NCBI GenBank assembly: GCA_009776625.1
Contig: WRNL01000081.1
Coordinates: 1-7,044, forward strand
Length of the DNA: 7,044 nucleotides
Direction of reading: 5' to 3'
Origin: Methanomassiliicoccaceae archaeon
GTDB lineage: Archaea > Thermoplasmatota > Thermoplasmata > Methanomassiliicoccales > Methanomethylophilaceae
Shown here piece by piece: positions 1 to 5,359 of the stretch. The notes beneath the pieces are model-generated. The model did no database searches. It was not told where the DNA came from and was given only the letters and a program-made list of their open reading frames with translations. Within the stretch, counting starts at the first letter, position 1. Each line of letters opens with the position of its first letter. A program made the translations under genes and the position numbers.

Positions 1-189
1 CTGTACTCGAGCTACAAGAGGCTCGAGTCGGAGGGATACATAACCTCCTATTGGGGGGACGAGACCCTCGGCGGCCGCCGGAAGTACTACCGCATAACCG
101 ACGGCGGGAGGGAGCTCTTCCGTCAGAACAAAGAGGACTGGGTCAAGACGCAAACTATAATGAACAAACTGTTGGAGGAAGAAAGATGA
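1..189 (+). CDS. PadR-family transcriptional regulator, C-terminal part (5' end outside window)
   Basis: The frame open from base 1 gives 62 residues and ends with TGA at 187-189. It carries the PadR winged-helix signature: a recognition-helix segment LYSSYKRLESEGYI, then the wing with SYWGDETLGGRRKYYRIT and a closing helix with a tryptophan (NKEDWVKTQTIMNKLLEEE), which in PadR proteins forms the dimerising C-terminal helix. The GGRRKYY..T wing is the most diagnostic part. PadR proteins are usually repressors of around 100-110 residues that control a neighbouring membrane or efflux gene, so roughly 45 N-terminal residues are missing here. Its stop codon overlaps the start of the next gene, which suggests one mRNA and translational coupling. 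Family assignment is firm; ligand and targets are unknown. Confidence 0.9.
   Translation: MYSSYKRLESEGYITSYWGDETLGGRRKYYRITDGGRELFRQNKEDWVKTQTIMNKLLEEER
174..178 (+). promoter_or_regulatory. Shine-Dalgarno site that sets the start of the membrane protein gene
   Basis: GGAGG lies 7 nt before the ATG at 186. It selects this ATG over the upstream in-frame ATG at 51, which falls inside the padR coding sequence. The motif sits within the last codons of padR, so the two genes are probably translationally coupled. Confidence 0.75.
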
Positions 190-1082
190 GAGAGAAAGTA
201 TACGTCGACCGCCTTTTCGCGGACTACGAGGACACGCCAGAGATCAGGGACTTCAAGGAGGAGATCGTCGGGAACCTGAAGGAGCGCATAAGGGAGCTGA
301 TGTCGAAGGGCCTCGACGAGGACAGGGCGTTCGACAAGGCCGCGGCCGAGCTGGGCGACATCACCGCGATAGCCGACGAGGCGGGGAGGAGGAAGCGGAA
401 CGAGGCCATCGGCCGGATGTACATGATGACGAAGGTGCCCCTCACGAAGAGGACCGCCGGGGGGCTGACCGCCGCCACGGGGCTCCTTCTGGCGGCGCTG
501 GGGCTGGCGCTGGTGACGTTCTTCAACGAGAACGGCGGCGTGTGGCTGTACTACGTGGCGGCAGCCCTCTTCGCGGCCGCCTGCGGCATGTACACGTACT
601 TCGGCCTGACGCAGGAGACCCACGCCCACCACCCCATGAGGGGAGGGCGGGCCGCTGCGTACGGCGTGGCCTGCGCCATGGCCGTCCTCGCCGTGGACCT
701 GGGGGCGGTGCTGTACTTCTTCGACGGGTGGGAGCTGTACGCCGCCCTGGGGGTCGAGGTCGTGCTGCTGCTCCCGGCGGTCTGCTCGCTGATCTTCATG
801 CTCGCGACCGAGGGCGACCGCAAGAAGCCGTGGCTGAGGGAGAAGGCCGAGCGGGAGTTCTGCGAGTTCGAGTTCTCCTTCAACGAGGACATGGTCGACC
901 CGGTGAAGGCCGCCAGGTTCGGGGTGGCGAGCGGCGGGCTGTGGATACTCGCCGTGGCGCTGGTCGTCACCTTATATGTATCCACGGACTGGCAGTACCC
1001 CTGGCTCGTGTTCCTCTTCGCGCTCGCGGCCCAGGCCATGATGGTCGCGACGATATTCGGGAGGAACGACCACACCCTTTAA
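186..1082 (+). CDS. PadR-linked six-helix membrane protein with permease-prefix-like N-terminal domain
   Basis: 298 residues starting at ATG 186, which overlaps the padR stop (ATGA). Residues 1-75 form a charged, helical cytosolic domain (IRDFKEEIVGNLKERIRELM, then a DEDRAFDKAAAELGDI segment). It resembles the 'permease prefix domain 1'/DUF1700-type region often found in membrane proteins encoded next to PadR regulators. Six hydrophobic segments follow, at about 92-113, 119-140, 155-178, 184-206, 245-266 and 271-291. A polar cytosolic-type loop (207-244, with RKKPWLREKAEREF) separates the fourth and fifth. No transport or catalytic motif is visible, so substrate and activity cannot be stated. 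Probably regulated by the co-transcribed PadR protein. The upstream in-frame ATG at 51 is rejected because it lies inside padR. Confidence 0.8.
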   Translation: MREKVYVDRLFADYEDTPEIRDFKEEIVGNLKERIRELMSKGLDEDRAFDKAAAELGDITAIADEAGRRKRNEAIGRMYMMTKVPLTKRTAGGLTAATGLLLAALGLALVTFFNENGGVWLYYVAAALFAAACGMYTYFGLTQETHAHHPMRGGRAAAYGVACAMAVLAVDLGAVLYFFDGWELYAALGVEVVLLLPAVCSLIFMLATEGDRKKPWLREKAEREFCEFEFSFNEDMVDPVKAARFGVASGGLWILAVALVVTLYVSTDWQYPWLVFLFALAAQAMMVATIFGRNDHTL

Positions 1083-1112
1083 CGGGGCCGGCGTCCCGTT
1101 CCTTTCCCCTTT

Positions 1113-1132
1113 GCCCCGGAAGGGGCGTTTTT
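1113..1132 (+). terminator. Hairpin with T run after the padR-membrane protein operon
   Basis: GCCCC (1113-1117) pairs with GGGGC (1122-1126) around a GGAA tetraloop of the GNRA type, followed by GTTTTTC. The T run lies only on the + strand side, so it would end + transcripts. The convergent minus-strand operon that stops at 1147 reads into the same hairpin but gets no T run. Confidence 0.6.
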
Positions 1133-1146
1133 CTGCACCCAGGCGC

Positions 1147-2199
1147 TCAGCGGCGGTTCTCCCAGTAGCTTATCCCCGCCGCCCCCATGGCCCTGACGTT
1201 CTCGTCGGGGCTGGCCTGCGGGGTCTCGCAGCCCGGGGCCAGTATGAACCCGCCGTCCCGCCCGGCTATGTAGATGAGCCTGTGGCACTCGGCCGTTATG
1301 TCGTCCGGGGTCCCGCTGAGTATCATGCGGACGGGGTCTATGTTGCCCATGAGGGCCATCCTGCCGCCCGCCTTCTTCTTGGCCTTCTCTATGTCCACCG
1401 CATGGTCGAAGCTGAAGCAGTCGACCTTGAGCTCCGGCAGCATCATCATGGTGTCGAGCGTGTTCCCGCATATGTGCAGGAACGACGGCACGCCGTACCC
1501 CCCCTTGACGTCGGAGATCACATCCTTCAGCGCAGGGTACGAGAACTCCTTGAACATGGACGGGGATATCAGGTCCTCCGACGATGTGGGGTCTGCCATC
1601 CACATGACCGTCGCGCCCGACTCTATCATCTTTCCCTGCATGGCGGCGACGAAAGGCGCCGTCTTGTCCATGAGCCTCTTGACCATGTCGGGCTCCATCA
1701 TCGTCATCATGAGCATGTCCTCCGGCCCCATCAGGTAGCCGGCGGTCGTGATCGGCCCCCAGGACAGCCCGCACACGTGCAGGTCCTCCTCGAGCATCCT
1801 GCTGGTCTCCTCCAGCCCCCTCACCATCACCTGGGTGAAGTTGGGGCACTCCGCCGCCGCGCGCGGGTCGAACAGCGCCAGCTCGTCGATCCCCTCCATG
1901 TCCTTCACCGGATGGTCCCTCACGTAGCCGTAGTCGTCCTCCGGGAACCTCACGCTCATGCCGAGGTCGGCGAAGGGGACCTGAGAGTCCAGGACGGGCT
2001 TCACGAAGTCCGACAGCGTCTTCATTGAGTAGTCGATGGAGACCCTGGCGGACACCTTCGGGTCCCTCCTAGCCTGCTCTACGGTGACCCCCGCGCTCCT
2101 CGCGGCGGTAACCAGCGCGAAATTGTTGACCGGGGTCCTCCCGGCCGCCTCGTGGGCCAGGGCGGCCCTCACGCACTCACGGTGCCCTGCATCCTTCAT
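1147..2199 (-). CDS. MtaA/MtbA/CmuA-type methylcobamide:coenzyme M methyltransferase-like protein (UroD fold)
   Basis: 350 residues with the uroporphyrinogen-decarboxylase (TIM-barrel) fold of the MtaA/MtbA family. Members move a methyl group from a methylated corrinoid protein to coenzyme M (or a related thiol) in methylotrophic methanogenesis. The zinc site expected for the methyltransferases is complete: HICGN at 242-246 gives His242 and Cys244, and LAPGCETP gives Cys324, followed by the usual SPDEN stretch. The arginine-rich N-terminal signature of true UroD is absent. The ATG at 2199 lies one base after the upstream stop codon, with GGAGGG 5 nt before it, so translation is coupled to the dehydrogenase-like gene. 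No corrinoid protein or substrate-specific MtaB/MttB partner is present here, so the methyl donor is unknown. The superfamily call is firm; the exact role (MtbA, MtaA or a side branch) is not. Confidence 0.8.
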   Translation of the reverse strand: MKDAGHRECVRAALAHEAAGRTPVNNFALVTAARSAGVTVEQARRDPKVSARVSIDYSMKTLSDFVKPVLDSQVPFADLGMSVRFPEDDYGYVRDHPVKDMEGIDELALFDPRAAAECPNFTQVMVRGLEETSRMLEEDLHVCGLSWGPITTAGYLMGPEDMLMMTMMEPDMVKRLMDKTAPFVAAMQGKMIESGATVMWMADPTSSEDLISPSMFKEFSYPALKDVISDVKGGYGVPSFLHICGNTLDTMMMLPELKVDCFSFDHAVDIEKAKKKAGGRMALMGNIDPVRMILSGTPDDITAECHRLIYIAGRDGGFILAPGCETPQASPDENVRAMGAAGISYWENRR

Positions 2200-2200
2200 G

Positions 2201-3211
2201 TCATCCCTCCTCTTGCTCCTCGACTGCCTTGATCACCGACTCGGTGAACTCCTTCGTCGTCGCGGACCCGCCCACGTCGGGCGTGACCGCGCCTCTGCTG
2301 TAAACGCACCTCACCGCTTTTCTAATTTTCTCCGCCTCGGCGGGCATCCCCAGGTGGTCCAGGGCCATGGCGCCCGACAGTATCGCCGACGTGGGGTTGG
2401 CCGCGCCCCCCGCCACGTCCCTCGGGTTCGGGCCGTGCATGGGCTCGAACAGCCCGCAGGAGTCGCCTATGCTGCCCACGGGCGTGAGGTAGCCGCCGCC
2501 CACCATCCCGGCGGCGACCCCTGCCAGGACCGCACCGTAGATGTCGGTGGAGACGATGACGTCCATGGACGGCGGGTCCATCACCAGCCGGGACGCGGCC
2601 TCCCCCACCTCCATGTCCTCCACGAGGAGGCCGGCCCCCGCGAGGCACTTGTAGAACTCGTCGACGAACATCCCGTCCAGCGTCGGGAACATGCTCGCCC
2701 TGTGGGCGCACGTGACCTTCCTGCGCCCCATGGACGCGGATATCCGCACCGTCTCCCCGAACAGCTTCCTGCAGCTCGCCGACGACAGGAACTTGTGGAG
2801 GTCGACCCCGTCGAGGGACTCCGTCTCGCTCACGTGCAGGAGCGCGTCCGGGTTGCCGGTGACGACCAGCAGGTCAACGCCCCGCACCCCGATCCTGTCG
2901 CACAGGGGGAAGAACTTCCTGACCACCGAGTAGAGGTTCAGCTGCCTCTTCAGCTCCCTGACGGGATCCCCGTGCGCCCGGCCTGACGGCGCCTGGGCGG
3001 CGCCCCCTGAGATGATCGCGTCGGCATCCGCCGCCAGCCCGACCGTCTCCGCCGGGAGGTGCTCGGACGTCCTTGCGAGCGCGGACAGCCCGATCTCGCC
3101 GTACGTCACCTCTATGCGGCCGCCGGCGGCATGCTCGAGCACGCCCACCGCAGAGGATGTAACCTCCGGCCCTATGCCGTCGCCCGGGAGGGCCAGCACC
3201 TTCTTCGCCAT
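2201..3211 (-). CDS. Divergent isocitrate/isopropylmalate dehydrogenase-family protein lacking usual catalytic residues
   Basis: 336 residues, normal length for the beta-decarboxylating dehydrogenases (LeuB, AksF, Icd). Family landmarks are kept: GDGIGPEV at 10-17, the LNLYSVVR segment at 91-98, FEPMHG at 255-260, and the cofactor-loop region DVAGGAANPTSAILS at 265-279. The catalytic core is changed. The substrate-binding RENTE-type motif reads TGNPDALLH (118-126). The conserved catalytic Lys of the hKaN motif is Arg171 (AHRASM). The first metal Asp is Glu204. In the usual GDILSD block both Asp are gone (GAVLAG, 226-231). By family knowledge this argues against Mg-dependent oxidative decarboxylation by the standard mechanism. 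The gene starts 6 nt after deoxyhypusine synthase and ends 1 nt before the methyltransferase. It could be a non-decarboxylating enzyme or a binding protein; function not assigned. Confidence 0.8.
   Translation of the reverse strand: MAKKVLALPGDGIGPEVTSSAVGVLEHAAGGRIEVTYGEIGLSALARTSEHLPAETVGLAADADAIISGGAAQAPSGRAHGDPVRELKRQLNLYSVVRKFFPLCDRIGVRGVDLLVVTGNPDALLHVSETESLDGVDLHKFLSSASCRKLFGETVRISASMGRRKVTCAHRASMFPTLDGMFVDEFYKCLAGAGLLVEDMEVGEAASRLVMDPPSMDVIVSTDIYGAVLAGVAAGMVGGGYLTPVGSIGDSCGLFEPMHGPNPRDVAGGAANPTSAILSGAMALDHLGMPAEAEKIRKAVRCVYSRGAVTPDVGGSATTKEFTESVIKAVEEQEEG
2205..2210 (-). promoter_or_regulatory. Shine-Dalgarno site for the methyltransferase-like gene
   Basis: On the minus strand GGAGGG ends 5 nt before ATG 2199. 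It is formed by the last sense codons of the upstream gene (encoding EEG just before TGA), which links translation of the two genes. Confidence 0.7.
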
Positions 3212-3217
3212 GTCAGA

Positions 3218-4159
3218 TCAGATCCTGCTGAACACGCCGGCGTATATCATGGGGAGGGTTATGGTGGCATCCCCCTCCACGGTCATCTTCCTCGCGTCGG
3301 CCTTCACCTTGCCCCATGAAACGGCCTCCCTGATGCGCGCGCCGGAGAGCGAGCCGTCGTACTCGTCGGCGGTCGTGAGGTATATGCAGTAGTCCAGGCC
3401 GCCCCTGAACTGGCTCCACCATATCACGTGGTGCTTGGAGATCCCCCCGCCGACGATTATCGCGCCCATCCTCTCGGCGCCGTTCGTCATCTCGCTGAGC
3501 ATCTGCTCGTCGCCGAAGAGGTCGATGCGGAGCCTCCTGTGCGTCTGGTAGTACATCCAGAGCTGGCACCCGAAGGACCCGTCCGTTATCCCCGGGACGA
3601 CCACGGGGACCCCCCTCTTGTGGCATTGGTACAGGAGGCTGTCCTCGTCGTCCAGCCTCGACCCGACCGCGTCTATTATCTCGCGGGTGGTCATGGACTG
3701 GGCCTCCGCGAATATCTCGTCGAACATGGGCAGGAGCCTCTCCTCCAGCACGGCCCCGTAGCACTCGTCCGGGACGAGGACGTTCCCCAGCCTGCTGATG
3801 TCGTGGTCCCTCCTTAGCATCTCGTCGTCCATCATGAAGTCGCCCTTGTAGTAATCCGCGAAGGTCCTCGAAAGGTCGTGGTCGAGGGTCCCGCACGTCG
3901 TTATTATGAGATCGACGAGGCCGTTCCTGACCATGTCGACGATGACCCCCCTCGTCCCTGTCGCCATTATGCAGGCGGGGAAGGAGAGCACCCTCATGCA
4001 GCCCTCGTCCTTCGCCATGGATTCCGCGATGTCGGTCGCGTCCGCGAGCTTCTGGGCGGTGAACCCCCCCGCCTCCCCCATCGCCCTCAGCAGCTGGTCG
4101 GCGGTCATGCCTTTAGTAATCCTTATGTCCCTCACGGGGACGAGCTCTAGGTCCGTCAT
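3218..4159 (-). CDS. dys: Deoxyhypusine synthase
   Basis: 313 residues from ATG 4159. The enzyme transfers the aminobutyl group of spermidine to a lysine of translation factor aIF5A in an NAD-dependent reaction, the first step of hypusine formation in the cytosol. Conserved blocks in order: TTCGTLDHDLSRT (87-99, NAD region), RLGNVLVP (123-130), GGGISKHH (237-244, active-site His), then DYCIYLTTADEYDGSLSGA (256-274) and EAVSWGK (278-284). Lys284 matches the catalytic Lys that carries the covalent intermediate, and GDATITLP (296-303) closes the fold. Length is normal for archaeal forms. An in-frame GTG at 4183 is possible, but a TATA box at 4201-4210 would place transcription start near 4178, downstream of it. 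ATG 4159 also has AAAGG 8 nt before it. First gene of a three-gene operon. Confidence 0.92.
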   Translation of the reverse strand: MTDLELVPVRDIRITKGMTADQLLRAMGEAGGFTAQKLADATDIAESMAKDEGCMRVLSFPACIMATGTRGVIVDMVRNGLVDLIITTCGTLDHDLSRTFADYYKGDFMMDDEMLRRDHDISRLGNVLVPDECYGAVLEERLLPMFDEIFAEAQSMTTREIIDAVGSRLDDEDSLLYQCHKRGVPVVVPGITDGSFGCQLWMYYQTHRRLRIDLFGDEQMLSEMTNGAERMGAIIVGGGISKHHVIWWSQFRGGLDYCIYLTTADEYDGSLSGARIREAVSWGKVKADARKMTVEGDATITLPMIYAGVFSRI

Positions 4160-4200
4160 ATAAACAACCTTTCCCTGTCCCACGCCCAGGCGTTGCCCCG

Positions 4201-4210
4201 TTTAATATCT
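4201..4210 (-). promoter_or_regulatory. Archaeal TATA box for the dys operon
   Basis: The minus strand reads AGATATTAAA. Counting about 26 bp from its centre puts transcription start near 4178, giving a short leader of about 20 nt with an AAAGG ribosome site (4168-4172) before ATG 4159. This is the only good TATA-like element between hepT and dys. Read-through from mntA-hepT is still possible because no T-run terminator is visible on the minus strand. Confidence 0.5.
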
Positions 4211-4263
4211 GTCGGTGCGGGCTTTCTCTTTTGTATTTGGCTCCATTCGACTATTAACGCAAG

Positions 4264-4632
4264 TCATGGGTCACCCAGGCTGTCTAAGATCCTTCTGCAG
4301 TCTTTCTCAAAAGAAGGGATAACAGCCAGCACAGTGGTCCTCATTATAGAAAGGTCGACATTGGCGTAGCTGTGGGCGATGAAGTCCCTCATGGCGGCCG
4401 CCTTCCTCCATTCAACTTCGTGATGAGAGGCTCTCAGTTCACTGGAGAGGCGCTTTACGGATTCGCCTATCTGCTCCAGGGCGAACGCACAGCCGAACTG
4501 GAGCGAGATGTTGTCCCGAAAATCCCCCTCCTTGGAGCCATGAAGCTCGACGAGCTGCCCGATGGCCTCACAGAACCCGACAATGACGCGGAGGTTCTCG
4601 GCATCACTCCTCGAACACGACCTTTCGGTCAC
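4264..4632 (-). CDS. hepT: HepT-like HEPN (DUF86) toxin ribonuclease
   Basis: 122 residues starting at GTG 4632. This all-helical HEPN protein belongs to the DUF86/HepT family, the toxin of MNT-HEPN modules, usually a dimeric RNase. The conserved core FALEQIGESVKRLSSE (50-65) is followed by VEWRKAAAMRDFIAHSYANVDL (73-94, given as positions). It contains the full RX4HXY motif: Arg82, His87 and Tyr89. In studied pairs this tyrosine is modified with AMP by the MNT partner, which silences the toxin. The GTG start is chosen because GGAGGAG lies 7 nt upstream (4640-4646) and the resulting length fits the family. It overlaps the mntA end by 29 nt. In-frame starts further upstream would lie deep inside mntA. 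Catalytic residues are intact, so it is probably active. Confidence 0.88.
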   Translation of the reverse strand: MTERSCSRSDAENLRVIVGFCEAIGQLVELHGSKEGDFRDNISLQFGCAFALEQIGESVKRLSSELRASHHEVEWRKAAAMRDFIAHSYANVDLSIMRTTVLAVIPSFEKDCRRILDSLGDP

Positions 4633-4924
4633 GCAACATCTCCTCCATGAAGTGTGGCCTATTATGCAGGCCGCTCTCGCATACGACGTCCACATCGGTC
4701 CCGAGGGCATCCCTTAGATCGTACAGGAACCCACCTAGGTCGAAAAGGCTGCGCCCCTCTTGGGCGACGACGCAGAAGTCGAAGTCGCTTCCACGGCTGT
4801 GGTCCCCCCGTGCGCGGGATCCGAAAAGATACACACGGGCCATGCCGTGTTCTTTGGCGATGGGCCCCACTATCCTCTGCAGTTCCTCGAACGTAGGGCC
4901 GTGCGACGCATCTACTGCATCCAT
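4604..4924 (-). CDS. mntA: MntA-like nucleotidyltransferase antitoxin (MNT domain)
   Basis: 106 residues with a minimal nucleotidyltransferase fold. The GSX10DXD signature is complete: Gly35-Ser36 in LFGSRARGDHSRGSDFDF, then Asp47 and Asp49. The third acidic residue is Asp79 in TDVDVV. In the studied MntA/HepT systems this enzyme adds AMP to the tyrosine of the toxin's RX4HXY motif and so works as an antitoxin. A TATA element (4949-4954) is centred 27 bp before ATG 4924, so the mRNA is probably leaderless. It is followed by hepT with a 29-nt overlap, the normal antitoxin-first order for this family. All catalytic residues are present. Function is strongly supported by family plus partner; biological trigger unknown. 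Confidence 0.9.
   Translation of the reverse strand: MDAVDASHGPTFEELQRIVGPIAKEHGMARVYLFGSRARGDHSRGSDFDFCVVAQEGRSLFDLGGFLYDLRDALGTDVDVVCESGLHNRPHFMEEMLRDRKVVFEE
4640..4646 (-). promoter_or_regulatory. Shine-Dalgarno site deciding the hepT GTG start
   Basis: GGAGGAG on the minus strand, 7 nt before GTG 4632, lying inside the mntA coding sequence (codons for MEEM). It makes hepT translation dependent on or coupled to mntA, and supports the 122-residue product. Confidence 0.6.
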
Positions 4925-4948
4925 GGCGGCAGCATCACGATGATAGCC

Positions 4949-4954
4949 TATAAA
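4949..4954 (-). promoter_or_regulatory. TATA box for mntA-hepT
   Basis: TTTATA on the minus strand, its centre 27 bp before ATG 4924. This is the spacing expected if transcription starts at or within a few bases of the ATG (leaderless). No ribosome site is visible in front of the ATG, which agrees. Confidence 0.6.
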
Positions 4955-5023
4955 GGTTGCAGAAAGGCGTGCTACCTAATCATGCATGTTCAAAGTTCCG
5001 GCATCACTCTGAACAACTGCTTC

Positions 5024-5047
5024 GGGGAGGGGCCGGACGGGCGGGGG
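5024..5047 (+). other. G-quadruplex-type motif
   Basis: Four G runs of three or more fall at 5024-5027, 5029-5032, 5039-5041 and 5043-5047, separated by loops of 1, 6 and 1 bases. This fits the usual G3+N1-7 pattern on the + strand. It runs directly into the palindromes that follow. Whether it folds is not shown by sequence alone; it could simply reflect local GC richness. Confidence 0.45.
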
Positions 5048-5081
5048 CGCGCCCGGCCGCGGCCTATAGCGGCGCCTTTTT
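5045..5081 (+). repeat. Cluster of GC-only palindromes ending in a T run
   Basis: Two perfect 10-bp palindromes abut exactly: GGGCGCGCCC (5045-5054) and GGCCGCGGCC (5055-5064). GGCGCC (5071-5076) follows, then TTTTT (5077-5081). GGCCGG at 5031-5036 can also pair with CCGGCC at 5053-5058. A structured GC stem followed by T looks like a + strand terminator, but no intact + strand gene lies upstream in the intergenic DNA. It may be a leftover of a lost gene, an insulator for the downstream ATPase gene, or a mobile-element end. Confidence 0.5.
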
Positions 5082-5109
5082 GTGGGCGGGCCGCGCAGGG
5101 GTGTGTTCG

Positions 5110-5169
5110 TCATGTTATTAAATAGAGGTCAACATCGGCATATCTTTGTGCGATGAACCCCCCCCCCAT
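5110..5169 (-). pseudogene. Decayed fragment of a second hepT-like gene
   Basis: Read on the minus strand from 5169, the frame gives M-GGG-FIAQRYADVDLYLIT and a stop at 5110. The intact HepT reads M-RD-FIAHSYANVDLSIM at its active site, so the two align across the RX4HXY region. DNA identity is 26 of 32 over 5126-5157 against 4352-4383, without gaps. In the fragment the motif Arg is replaced by glycines (ten-G tract), His is Gln, and stop codons close the frame on both sides. It is too short and damaged to act as a toxin. It is best read as the remains of an earlier MNT/HEPN copy. Its base differences from the neighbour suggest an old paralogue, not a recent duplication. Confidence 0.6.
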
Positions 5170-5267
5170 CGGTGATTATGGGGGTATAGGACATAAAACG
5201 GCCTGAGTCCTGGGTATGCGCTGAGGCGAAAAGTTCTGCATGGGGCATTTTAAAGAAAACAGTAGTT

Positions 5268-5349
5268 AATTCTGCATTGAAATGCTTACAAATTCTGCAT
5301 TGAAATGCTTACAAATTCTGCATTGAAATACTTACAAATTCTGCATTGA
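5268..5349 (+). repeat. 23-bp tandem direct repeats, 3.6 copies, with internal dyad
   Basis: Copies begin at 5268, 5291, 5314 and 5337, an exact 23-bp period. Each starts AATTCTGCATTGA; the first three continue AATGCTTACA (copy 3 has A for G at 5330), and copy 4 breaks off after 13 bases. Each full unit contains the near-palindrome GCATT-GA-AATGC, imperfect in copy 3. There are no spacers, so this is not a CRISPR. The array ends about 11 bp before the TATA box of the ATPase gene, the position expected for a transcription-factor operator or for iteron-like binding sites. A stray partial copy (TTCTGCAT) lies at 5234-5241. Confidence 0.9.
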
Positions 5350-5359
5350 TTATCAATTC

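Larger units (their letters stand above)
4955..5267. other. Gene-free stretch between the toxin-antitoxin pair and the tandem repeats
   Basis: No convincing intact gene is present on either strand. The stretch holds a possible mntA/hepT junction remnant (4995-5016), a GC-rich palindrome and G-quadruplex-like cluster (5024-5081), and a short decayed hepT fragment (5110-5169) with a run of ten C at 5158-5167. It also holds a weak inverted repeat, AGGAC (5188-5192) with GTCCT (5207-5211), and a stray TTCTGCAT (5234-5241) that matches the start of the 23-bp repeat downstream. Base composition changes sharply from very GC-rich (5020-5100) to AT-rich (after about 5225), as in DNA assembled from different sources. 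Confidence 0.6.

Noticed and set aside
51..185. Longer N-terminus of the membrane protein from ATG 51
   Set aside because: It would lie out of frame inside the clear PadR coding sequence, while ATG 186 has a strong ribosome site and the usual overlap.
1147..2199. True uroporphyrinogen decarboxylase (HemE)
   Set aside because: The HIC...C zinc ligands of the CoM methyltransferases are present and the arginine-containing N-terminal signature of HemE is missing.
1111..4163. Long + strand reading frames opposite the three-gene operon
   Set aside because: They are shadows caused by high GC; their products are low-complexity, rich in Arg, His and Pro, and match no family, whereas the minus strand encodes clear conserved proteins.
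4160..4183. GTG 4183 as the start of deoxyhypusine synthase
   Set aside because: The TATA box at 4201-4210 would start transcription downstream of it, no ribosome site precedes it, and ATG 4159 has AAAGG at good distance.
4632..4710. Longer HepT from ATG 4710
   Set aside because: The extra residues are an out-of-frame reading of mntA; GTG 4632 has a ribosome site and gives family length.
4760..5125. + strand frame running from inside mntA into the intergenic DNA
   Set aside because: Its first part is antisense to mntA and the rest crosses the palindrome cluster and hepT remnant; no protein family resemblance.
5188..5211. Inverted repeat AGGAC...GTCCT as a regulatory stem
   Set aside because: Only 5 bp of pairing across a 14-nt loop, expected by chance in this much sequence.
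5268..5349. CRISPR array
   Set aside because: The 23-bp units follow each other directly with no spacers, and no cas gene is in the window.
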